Of a stretch of 64,000 nucleotides of DNA, positions 57,287 through 64,000 are shown piece by piece. The stretch is from Paenibacillus silvestris (GTDB lineage: Bacteria; Bacillota; Bacilli; Paenibacillales; NBRC-103111). How positions within the stretch are numbered: position 1 is the stretch's first letter; every line of letters begins with the position of its first letter. The stretch is taken from positions 62,352 through 126,351 of the forward strand of contig NZ_WTUZ01000010.1 in NCBI RefSeq assembly GCF_009882985.1. Direction: 5' to 3'. Under the pieces are notes generated by a model. It searched no databases. It saw only the letters and a list, made by a program, of their open reading frames with translations, and had not been told where the DNA came from. Made by a program: the position numbers and the translations under genes.

Positions 57287-58201
57287 CTATGATATTTCCG
57301 AATTTCGAATTTGACTCTCGCTGACTTCCCATAGCTTCCGTGCAAACTCCTCACTGCAGGCAGCAGCCGTAGGAATCGCTTCCTTCCTATCGGCATAATA
57401 CTTCCCGCTTTCGCCACTAATTTCGTTGGAATCCGCAAGCCAGACGAGCGTCTCTGCTCCCTTTTCCACAGGCCGAGAGAATCGTTTCATGACCGCCATT
57501 GTCATCCGGGCCAGCGTCCCGTTGTCCTGATTGAAATTGGTAACGACGAGTCCAGGGTCATAACAGTTCGCGGCAACTCCGGTTCCCTCAAGGAGACGTG
57601 CTAGCTCCGTGGTGAACAAAATGTTCGCCAACTTCGTTTCCCCGTACCGGAAGTTCGCACCGCCCATTAGTGCTTGCAGGAAACTATAGCGCTTCTCCGC
57701 GGACAGATCATCGAAAGCGATGCCTTTTTTCGCCATCTTGTGACCGTGGGAAGAAGTGGTGATAATCCGGGCTTCGCCGCTCATCTTGATCCGCTCAAGG
57801 AGCAGCGTTGTAAGTAGAAACGGCGCGAGATGGTTAACGGCCCAAGTTTTCTCAATACCGTCTCTGGTCAAGATCCGCTTCACGAACATCGCACCGGCGT
57901 TGTTAATCAGTACGTCAATCCGAGCGCACCGTGTCAAAATCTCGGACGCAACACCACGAATCGACTGCTGATCGGTTAGGTCTGCCAGGAAGACGTCCAC
58001 TTTTGTTTGGCCGCCAGTCAGCGCATTGATCTGTGCGACAGTCTCCTTCGCCTTGGTCTGGTTCCTCGCCACGATCCCCAAGTCAGCTCCTCGAACCGCC
58101 AGTTCTTTGGCCGCGGCAAGCCCGATGCCGCTGGTTGCTCCCGTTATGAGCACATATTTCCCCATCGCACTCCACGGTTCCCTTTTCAATTTCCCCACCA
58201 T
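57287..58201 (-). CDS. Short-chain dehydrogenase/reductase
   Basis: A 304-residue SDR: coenzyme loop GATSGIG (about residue 21), NNAGAMF, catalytic Ser in TTSSHG, and probably Tyr and Lys in YGETKLAN (YxxxK). The arrangement resembles retinol dehydrogenase-type SDRs. The start ATG at 58199-58201 follows AAGGAG; the longer frame from 58240 covers the operator. Substrate unknown. It is co-transcribed with tetR. Confidence 0.9.
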   Translation of the reverse strand: MVGKLKREPWSAMGKYVLITGATSGIGLAAAKELAVRGADLGIVARNQTKAKETVAQINALTGGQTKVDVFLADLTDQQSIRGVASEILTRCARIDVLINNAGAMFVKRILTRDGIEKTWAVNHLAPFLLTTLLLERIKMSGEARIITTSSHGHKMAKKGIAFDDLSAEKRYSFLQALMGGANFRYGETKLANILFTTELARLLEGTGVAANCYDPGLVVTNFNQDNGTLARMTMAVMKRFSRPVEKGAETLVWLADSNEISGESGKYYADRKEAIPTAAACSEEFARKLWEVSESQIRNSEIS

Positions 58202-58218
58202 AATCTGTCTCCTTTCGA

Positions 58219-58237
58219 AATGAATGAACCATTCATT
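58219..58237. promoter_or_regulatory. Perfect dyad before the SDR gene, probable TetR operator
   Basis: AATGAATG-AAC-CATTCATT is an 8-3-8 perfect inverted repeat, 18 bp upstream of the SDR start codon. It is the natural operator for the TetR encoded by the next gene. TGAATGAATGGTTCATT-type dyads are frequent for TetR proteins. Confidence 0.65.
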
Positions 58238-58307
58238 CAACTGTTAATTTCATGGTACTCCCACATCCTGGAAATGTCAATTGGTCTTTCTCATTAATTT
58301 TTGAAAA

Positions 58308-58344
58308 AGCAAAAAGAGCATTCCTGCCGCGCAGAACTGCTCCT
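58308..58344 (-). terminator. Terminator of the MetF-like gene
   Basis: GAGCA (58316-58320) and TGCTC (58338-58342) flank an inner stem (TTC/GAA, GC/GC); on the minus strand five T follow. Confidence 0.7.
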
Positions 58345-58382
58345 AATTGCGTTTACTATCATTAACCACCACTCAGTAAACC

Positions 58383-59333
58383 TTACTGAAATGAGCTAAT
58401 CACGTTTCTTTGCAGTTTCTTATCCATCATGGTTCTGATGTCTCTAACGAGTTGAACAGATGCCTCAATTTCTACTTTTCTTGTTGAGACACTTTCAACG
58501 CTGCAACCAATAGGAATTCCTTTTTCCAATGCGAAATCTAATATCTCTTCAAAGATCCCCAGAGACAATCTTAGCGATTTCTCCAGAACATCTTTTGAAT
58601 ATTTCAATTCATTCTCAAGCCATGTCGGAATACTTATGCCTAACCATTTCATGAATTCTAACGTTTTTTCGGAGCCGCATGGTGCAAGATTGAATAAGAT
58701 AGGCACCATTTCTAGTCCATTACTCGTATAGTAGTAATAGTAGTCGGATAAGAAATTTTTCGAAGCTTCCACATTATATGTGGCTTGTGATACGAAAAAG
58801 GAGCATCCACTCTGGGTCTTACTATTAACTCGGATGTGTTCATCATTCTTCTTCATATGTCGTTCAGGGATGACAACTCCGCCAAAAGTCAAATTATTAC
58901 TTAATTTCTTGCTTAGACTATAAGCATCAGAAAGATCCAAGTTGATCTCCTGCTTACTTGAAGAGGCACCTACGTATACGGAATATCTATCTCTAACCAT
59001 ATCCGCTTGTACCCAGTTAACGAACTGATCTTCACTATACCGCCCCACGCAACGATAAATAATTGTGGGAACTCGTAAATGATTTAAATATTCATCGCTA
59101 TAGGTTGCAGGATCCATAGTCGGCAAGTAGGGAAATGGCCTTTCCTGTTCAACACGATCCGTTTCTTCCTGAACATCATAAAGAATTAAGGCATCGATAT
59201 CGAGATCATTTATTCTTTCAACTTGCTTACGTGCAATCTCAGCTACCTTATCCGAGCTATTTGTAATTTTCGGAGGCGTCATCCCATAGGTCAAAATGCC
59301 TGCCTCTTTACCTAGTATTTTATCTTTTAGCAT
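58383..59333 (-). CDS. Methylenetetrahydrofolate reductase-like protein
   Basis: A 316-residue TIM-barrel protein resembling MetF: GILTYGMTPPK, then VERINDLDIDALILYDVQEE and VNWVQADMV. Family members reduce 5,10-methylene-THF with a flavin. The usual FAD-binding Asp/His residues could not be matched securely and MetF is normally 270-300 residues, so a different substrate is possible. GGAGGG precedes the ATG at 59331-59333. No methionine-synthesis genes are near. Confidence 0.55.
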   Translation of the reverse strand: MLKDKILGKEAGILTYGMTPPKITNSSDKVAEIARKQVERINDLDIDALILYDVQEETDRVEQERPFPYLPTMDPATYSDEYLNHLRVPTIIYRCVGRYSEDQFVNWVQADMVRDRYSVYVGASSSKQEINLDLSDAYSLSKKLSNNLTFGGVVIPERHMKKNDEHIRVNSKTQSGCSFFVSQATYNVEASKNFLSDYYYYYTSNGLEMVPILFNLAPCGSEKTLEFMKWLGISIPTWLENELKYSKDVLEKSLRLSLGIFEEILDFALEKGIPIGCSVESVSTRKVEIEASVQLVRDIRTMMDKKLQRNVISSFQ

Positions 59334-59454
59334 ATCAACTTTACCCTCCAGAACTATGGTACCCCATGACTCATCTTTCTTATAAGAGTAATGATAACAT
59401 TGACCAACAGTTCTAAGGTAACTTTTAATTCCTATACCCTGTTATAGTTTTAAG

Positions 59455-60300
59455 CTATAACGACTTCCAATAGTCCCATGCTATTAAGTAATCCTCCAAA
59501 TCATGTGGGTGTAATCGGATACAGATCCCAATCCGACAGTACAGTTGGAAAATGACTTCTTCAATTAACCTTGATCGTTCAATCGGCTCATGATCAAGCA
59601 ATGCAAAGGCTGCCGTTAATGTTTCTAAATTCAAATCATCTGGAGATGAGCAAAAAGCATAAGTAAAATCATATAATTTAGGACCAATCATCGGAGACGG
59701 GTCAATAACACCGACCAAAGAACAATCATTATACACAAAATTATGTACACCCATATCCCCATGCAGTAAATATCTTACTTTCTGATCTTCATTTTTCGAT
59801 ATATTCTCACATATGGATTCTACCCAAAGATAATCCTGAGTGGTTAAAAGGCTTCCCCAGTCGTTTCTCGTACCCACCAAACTCCGGTAATTCCACTCGC
59901 GCCAAGACTGTATCGGTGATCCTAACCTTCCCCAATTGTCCGTATCCGCAACATTTTCGTACTTATTAAAGAGTTCTTTTACCAAAATTGTCATCCAATT
60001 GATCTTTGAACCTCGATTAAAGTGAGTTGTACCTTTTATGTACGCATACACGATATAGGTTTCTGCGGGATCTGTATAAACAACTTCTGGAAAAAGTTTA
60101 ATCGGCTTATAAGCTCCAAGAAAATTGTCTGTCAAAGCAATTTGATCCGGATGATCAATTTTTAGAACATATTTATCTTCTTCTCCTTCCGAAAGAACAT
60201 AAACAATTCCATCCGTAGTTCCACTCTTATTCAAAGTTGCAATAGCATTGTTATCGATAATGCCTTCTTCAATTAGCGTATTCATAATTTTTTCTAACAT
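59455..60300 (-). CDS. Aminoglycoside phosphotransferase-like kinase
   Basis: A 281-residue APH/choline kinase-like protein. The catalytic loop LLHGDMGVHNFVYND (HGDxxxxN) and VGVIDPSPMIGPKLYDF, the metal Asp, are clear. The N-lobe has a nucleotide loop (SEGEEDKYVLKIDH, with Lys). Such kinases phosphorylate aminoglycosides, macrolides or small alcohols; resistance cannot be inferred. AGGGGG precedes the ATG at 60298-60300. It is a single gene. Confidence 0.85.
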   Translation of the reverse strand: MLEKIMNTLIEEGIIDNNAIATLNKSGTTDGIVYVLSEGEEDKYVLKIDHPDQIALTDNFLGAYKPIKLFPEVVYTDPAETYIVYAYIKGTTHFNRGSKINWMTILVKELFNKYENVADTDNWGRLGSPIQSWREWNYRSLVGTRNDWGSLLTTQDYLWVESICENISKNEDQKVRYLLHGDMGVHNFVYNDCSLVGVIDPSPMIGPKLYDFTYAFCSSPDDLNLETLTAAFALLDHEPIERSRLIEEVIFQLYCRIGICIRLHPHDLEDYLIAWDYWKSL

Positions 60301-60386
60301 TTTTCATTCCCCCTCGCACCAATAATAGGGTTGTTTCGATGAGGGTTACAAGATAATGTTTGGTTTTACACAACTATGCTGCCTAT

Positions 60387-60428
60387 ATGACAAAGGCAGT
60401 CGTCAGGAATTGATCGGCTGCCTTCTCT
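60387..60428 (-). terminator. Terminator of the arsR-like gene
   Basis: AAGGCAG and CTGCCTT form the stem ends around a 25-nt loop with partial pairing. It lies just after the arsR stop. Confidence 0.6.
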
Positions 60429-60443
60429 TTTAAGTATATAACT

Positions 60444-60776
60444 CTATATCTTCCTAGCCTGCATACCCGCGGCAAAGTCCGCCAAAAAATGCTCAATAGC
60501 CTGCTCATTACGCCTGTAATACGTCCATTGGCCATAACGACGGGACTCCAGCAGTCCAATTTTCTGCATGGAAGACAAGTACGTAGAAATAACGGATTGT
60601 GCCAATCCGGCTTTTTCCTGAATACTTGCCACGCAAACTCCCCCAGGAAATTCAACTTTGATGGTATTCGGCAATTCCTTATTCATGAGATCCGGATCGC
60701 TCAGCCAAAGAAGGATATTGAGCCGCGTCTCATTGGATAAAGCTTTCAGCACGGCAAGCATTTCTTCATTTTTCAT
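60444..60776 (-). CDS. ArsR-family transcriptional regulator
   Basis: A 110-residue winged-helix protein: VLKALSNETRLNILLWLSDP, IQEKAGLAQSVISTYLSSMQ, then LLESRRYGQWTYYRRNEQAI. The metal Cys box ELCVCDL is replaced by GGVCVASIQ, with one Cys, so metal sensing is doubtful. It follows the membrane protein gene by 32 bases in the same direction; a common operon and control of that gene are likely. Confidence 0.9.
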   Translation of the reverse strand: MKNEEMLAVLKALSNETRLNILLWLSDPDLMNKELPNTIKVEFPGGVCVASIQEKAGLAQSVISTYLSSMQKIGLLESRRYGQWTYYRRNEQAIEHFLADFAAGMQARKI

Positions 60777-60808
60777 AACACGACACTTCTCTTCTAGTTA
60801 GGTTTGTT

Positions 60809-61714
60809 TCAAACTGCCCCTTGTCTACTTCTAAACTGACGATATGCGGCACAGATGCACATCAGAACGCCTGTTGTGACAAATACACCGACTGGAAAAG
60901 CCCAAGTCCCCCATGCTGGGAATATAAGCGGCATCAATGAGACACCGAAGGCAACAGGAACAGGTGCTTTAAACAATTTACATAGAATGAGTGTAATCAA
61001 TACGTTGATGGCACCAACCCAAATGATTGAACCAGCCAATAAGTGAAGGACCCCAACGGAAAGGATGGCTGTTATCGTCAGTACACCTACACGGGCCGGA
61101 ATTAATTTCCATTTAAAACCTTCCGTATGAAACAGCTCAAAAATAAGGGCAAATACAGGAGGAACCACGATAACTTCTAGATTTGTTGCGAATGCCAGTC
61201 CAATCCAAAGAGCTAGAATAATCGTTATGAGCACGGTATCCGTTTTTTTACGGAACTTTTCTGGGCCATCTGGCAACTTTTCTGAATTTCTCATTCTAAA
61301 AGCGGCTAACATAATCACAAACGTAAAGATAGCCGTTGTTGTTGCAAAAACATAGTCATGCAAGCCTAAAAAAATGGGCAGTAGTGTCGCTGGAATTGTT
61401 GGTCCAAAATTGACGCGAAATATATGCATCAAAATGACAATAATCACAAGACCAAGCAGTATTTTCGGCTGGGCCGACAAAGAAAGACCGTTCAAAGCAG
61501 TCCCAATAAACGCACCTATTGTGGGAGCAAGCCATAGGTGAACGGGCTTTTTTATCCAATGGGCTACTGGAAACACCAGAACCCCCACCACCATACCAGC
61601 TATTTCAGGGAAGAGAATATCTTTTTGTTGTAGAACTACGGCAGCAACCAGCATGAGAATAACTAATAGGTATGCTGACAAGAACCTTTTAGATAGCAGG
61701 GTATTCCAAATCAT
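60809..61714 (-). CDS. Polytopic membrane protein of unknown function
   Basis: A 301-residue protein with around ten membrane segments in two similar halves (YLLVILMLVAAVVLQ..., ILLGLVIIVILMHIFRV, TVLITIILALWIGLAFA, GVLTITAILSVGVLHLL). A cytosolic loop (RNSEKLPDGPEKFRKKTDTV) divides them. I cannot assign it to a family; the inner duplication suggests a transporter. AAAGGGG lies ten bases before the ATG at 61712-61714. It precedes arsR. Confidence 0.65.
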   Translation of the reverse strand: MIWNTLLSKRFLSAYLLVILMLVAAVVLQQKDILFPEIAGMVVGVLVFPVAHWIKKPVHLWLAPTIGAFIGTALNGLSLSAQPKILLGLVIIVILMHIFRVNFGPTIPATLLPIFLGLHDYVFATTTAIFTFVIMLAAFRMRNSEKLPDGPEKFRKKTDTVLITIILALWIGLAFATNLEVIVVPPVFALIFELFHTEGFKWKLIPARVGVLTITAILSVGVLHLLAGSIIWVGAINVLITLILCKLFKAPVPVAFGVSLMPLIFPAWGTWAFPVGVFVTTGVLMCICAAYRQFRSRQGAV

Positions 61715-61829
61715 TATTATCATTCCCCTTTCGATACAAGTCCGTTCATCTACCGTATTTTTATTATTCTTCCAATCGGACTCAATAAAATACTCGGCTA
61801 ATTATGAACCCGATATTATGAAGGCTTTC

Positions 61830-62507
61830 TTAAAATTCCTGTAAAGGTCGGATATATTTCAACCATCTTTCCGCAATTCCTTGACTGCTTTCACAATAAA
61901 TAACCTCTACATATTGCGACAAGTTCGTCACTTTTTCTTCCACAAGGACCTCGCGTATCTCTGAAGGTTTGGTTGGCACATCATTTTCCCGCGCAATCTC
62001 AAATTGGTGTAGTGGCAAAAACATTTGCAAACTTTTTTTATAGGAACAACGATTGGGGTAACGCGGCGAACTTCCCGAATCGTACTTACTCAACTTAACA
62101 GCATCATAAAAGTCACTGAGCAAGGCTTCCGCATCCAACTGCAGGATAGCAAAGGCTTCATCCGGCTCTCTTTTTGAATAAATCTGCAGCATCTTCAGGC
62201 AATCTCTTTGTGTCGGCCAAAAAAATACGTGCTGATCCAGATAATGATGAAACTCTAGATGAGTAGTTTGTGGATTCATCACTTGATCCGCAATTCGAAG
62301 ATGAGCGTTGGCTACAAAAACATGACCGTGAAATTGAATTTCTTTGCGGACAACCCGTCTTTCGTTGGATAAACTAGGATCAACTGTAAGGCATGCGTAC
62401 AACGCATCAAGATGAGCCATTGAACCTAAGTTGCGCACGCGGGTGAAATGGAATAAGGATTTCCTTTTTGAACTGTTTGTTATTTTCTTTAAAACCGCAA
62501 CGTTCAT
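61830..62507 (-). CDS. Uncharacterised protein, possible DUF7002/ADP-ribosyltransferase fold
   Basis: A 225-residue soluble protein. LFHFTRVRNLGSMAHLDALY resembles the opening strand of DarT/ART-type folds (HxT/HFT near NLxSI), with RKEIQFHGHVFVANAHLRIA and VFFWP in the middle and EVIYCESSQG near the end, where an ART-type Glu could lie. The match to DUF7002 is from memory of its style and is not secure. No antitoxin-like neighbour was seen. A GAGAGAG site precedes the ATG. Confidence 0.5.
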   Translation of the reverse strand: MNVAVLKKITNSSKRKSLFHFTRVRNLGSMAHLDALYACLTVDPSLSNERRVVRKEIQFHGHVFVANAHLRIADQVMNPQTTHLEFHHYLDQHVFFWPTQRDCLKMLQIYSKREPDEAFAILQLDAEALLSDFYDAVKLSKYDSGSSPRYPNRCSYKKSLQMFLPLHQFEIARENDVPTKPSEIREVLVEEKVTNLSQYVEVIYCESSQGIAERWLKYIRPLQEF

Positions 62508-62640
62508 ATCACTCTCTCTCTTTTCCCCTTCTTAGTCGACTTCTGCGCGCGATGTATTCTAATTATAAGAAGCCATTCCCCAACCATCAATGTCCTATTT
62601 TCTATCGTAATGATGCAGAATTTCTATGGTCGTCATTCCA

Positions 62641-63624
62641 TTATCCTCTTAGCAAAGTCCCATTAAATAACGCCTTTAGTGTGCGAATAAAGAGAACAAC
62701 CAAAACGATATTTAGCAAAACTAGAATGATGGCAGAAACAGCGATTAATGGCCATGAATTAATGAACATCGCATATTGCAAAGCAGCATTGCTGAGAGCA
62801 GCAAGTGGAAAGCTTACCCCCCACCATGATGCTCCAAATGGGATCGATTTCTTGAATACTTTGAAAAACAACACAATGAACAAGAACAAACCAAAGTAAA
62901 ACAGGATGGCAGCGAACTGATCAATGCGGTGCTCGAAATTCGCATATCCAAGAAAACCAACCTCGAACGGCGCAATCATAATAATCATAGAGGGCGTTAA
63001 TCCTGTATGCATTGGATCATGATGAATCAATCTAGACAAGATCAAGGTTAGAAAAATTAATGCAACAATTCCGCCGATCGCGAGCGACAGCATGTTAATT
63101 TCATGTGCCCACGGGAACGGCATAGATCCTCCAGCTACAGCTATATCAAGAGTCCCAACCCCAGGAATCAACCAAGCAGGAACCGCATGACCGTGCTCAA
63201 TATTCCCATTCAACAAGCGTGCTACAATGATAAAACAAAGTGATAAAGTCGTTACGGCTCCGATTATCCAAATCACTTCTGCAGCTACTTGACTATAAGT
63301 ACCTATTACGGACGATAGTAATAGAATTGCAATCGTTATTGTTCCGAAAAAGTTGCCCGAGATGGGATGCATAAATTCGGCTTTGACTTTCTGCGGGTAT
63401 AGAATCCATTTTGATATATAAGCTAAACCTAAAATGATAAATGCTACAATGGCAACAATCCCAATGATATCAGCGACTACGTGTGAAGTACCGAATAGCT
63501 TACTTGCTTGTCTCCAAGCCAATGCCAGTCCTGAAATTCCCATAACCGACGCAAATAGATTAACGGGTAAGAATTGAATGGAACCTAAGCCTTTTTGTTT
63601 CTGTACGGCAGTTATGGTTTGCAT
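62641..63624 (-). CDS. TehA/SLAC1-type anion transporter (TDT family)
   Basis: A 327-residue membrane protein with about ten helices. Family features are FLPVNLFASVMGISGLALAW, EFMHPISGNFFGTITIAILL, AWLIPGVGTLDIAVAGG and the Phe-rich pore segments. TDT members carry small anions or tellurite and sulfite; the substrate is not predictable. The ribosome binding site is weak. A LysR gene starts divergently 287 bp away, so it may regulate this transporter. Confidence 0.88.
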   Translation of the reverse strand: MQTITAVQKQKGLGSIQFLPVNLFASVMGISGLALAWRQASKLFGTSHVVADIIGIVAIVAFIILGLAYISKWILYPQKVKAEFMHPISGNFFGTITIAILLLSSVIGTYSQVAAEVIWIIGAVTTLSLCFIIVARLLNGNIEHGHAVPAWLIPGVGTLDIAVAGGSMPFPWAHEINMLSLAIGGIVALIFLTLILSRLIHHDPMHTGLTPSMIIMIAPFEVGFLGYANFEHRIDQFAAILFYFGLFLFIVLFFKVFKKSIPFGASWWGVSFPLAALSNAALQYAMFINSWPLIAVSAIILVLLNIVLVVLFIRTLKALFNGTLLRG

Positions 63625-63910
63625 AAATGATGGTCACTACTTTCTATTCAAATTATTGTTGTATCTCAATTGCGAGTTTACCTATTAAAAGGTAGATAAT
63701 ATGAGAAATATTTAGTTGATCTTGCATTTCAAAGGTAAAGGTTGTATAAATGATAAAATCACTCCTTCCGCCAACATAGGTTTCATTATTGATGAATTGA
63801 TGAAAAGTATCAATATTCAATATTCTATTGTTATCATTCATGAAATGAATCAATTTCACATCGTACATACTAATATTTGTCTAGATGAACATACAAAGCG
63901 AGGTATACCT

Positions 63911-64000
63911 ATGGAATTTCGGCAATTAGAATATTTTACGGCAATCTGTGAAGAATTGCATTTCACTAGGGCTTCAGAGAAATTGGGAATGAGCCAGCCG
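63911..64000 (+). CDS. LysR-family regulator (5' end only)
   Basis: The first 30 codons (MEFRQLEYFTAICEELHFTR, then ASEKLGMSQP) are a typical LysR helix-turn-helix start; the rest is beyond the window. GAGGT precedes the ATG at 63911. It is divergent from the TDT transporter gene. The gap holds a TACCT-N6-AGGTA inverted repeat at about 63679-63694. Confidence 0.85.
   Translation, partial: MEFRQLEYFTAICEELHFTRASEKLGMSQP

Noticed and set aside
60383-60655. 90-codon frame overlapping arsR
   Set aside because: It is a shifted frame over the arsR-like gene and has no own start signal.
63653-63868. 71-codon minus-strand frame between the TDT transporter and LysR genes
   Set aside because: No ribosome binding site; it covers the expected divergent promoter region.
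1-64000. tRNA, rRNA, riboswitch or insertion sequence
   Set aside because: None was found on reading both strands; no transposase-like frames or tRNA-type cloverleaf ends were noticed, although a covariance search was not possible.

Overview
The window reads as chromosomal DNA of a spore-forming Bacillota, most likely Paenibacillus or a close relative. The evidence is strong AGGAGG-type ribosome binding sites with many TTG and GTG starts, a tricistronic gerA-type spore germination operon, a yojF-bshB2 bacillithiol pair, YesM/YesN-type two-component genes next to sugar transporters, and a very large secreted glycosidase with dockerin/cohesin-like companions. No rRNA, tRNA, CRISPR array, prophage or insertion sequence was seen. 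It looks like accessory-rich chromosome made of many small units, each an enzyme or transporter paired with its own regulator (LysR x2, MerR, TetR x2, PadR, MarR, HxlR, ArsR, FHA-winged helix, AraC response regulator).

Layout. 1-6.1 kb: a cut-off LplB-type sugar ABC permease, a divergent purA paralogue facing a LysR gene, an NAD(P)-binding epimerase-like gene whose promoter has the MerR 19-bp spacer, and the operon yojF-bshB2-merR. 6.1-12 kb: a secreted protein with four Ig-like units, a secreted epoxide hydrolase-like protein, a DUF4309 lipoprotein, a small membrane protein and a GrpB protein. 12-14.3 kb: msrB and two tandem ohr genes under a TetR protein with near-identical palindromic operators. 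14.4-20.1 kb: a NUDIX gene, a collagen-like/SHAEG-repeat/Peptidase_G2 protein, an M20 dipeptidase, a MEKHLA protein and a DUF2089-SHOCT cluster. 20.4-24.7 kb: beta-lactamase-like, HAAS-pentapeptide and PadR genes, a P-loop kinase, a small protein and a cyclase. 24.9-30.3 kb: a small secreted protein, the ger operon with a sigma-G-like promoter, and a divergent CorA-like protein. 30.3-37.6 kb: two flavodoxin-fold oxidoreductases with MarR and HxlR regulators, a GNAT protein, a murA paralogue with Asp for the active-site Cys behind an FHA-winged-helix regulator, a zinc-ribbon protein and an MFS pump.

37.7-54.6 kb is the clearest functional island. It holds a YtfQRT-YjfF-type furanose ABC transporter with two YtfQ-type binding proteins, a divergent sensor kinase/response regulator/sugar-binding lipoprotein set, and an operon for a membrane-anchored SurA_N-like chaperone, a 1324-residue GH127 beta-L-arabinofuranosidase and a cohesin/dockerin protein. 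Together these would cut L-arabinofuranose from plant polymers outside the cell, sense it and import it. Shared cre-like sites suggest carbon catabolite control.

55-64 kb carries unrelated small units: two hypothetical genes, SDR-TetR, MetF-like, aminoglycoside phosphotransferase-like, ArsR plus a membrane protein, a possible DUF7002/ART-fold protein, a TehA/SLAC1-type transporter and the start of a LysR gene.

The most unusual non-coding feature is a composite repeat present three times (10.8-11.1, 20.2-20.5 and 56.4-56.7 kb). Each copy has a nested terminator-like hairpin just after a gene, followed by three or four imperfect palindromes built on TAACTGGA/TCCAGTTA.
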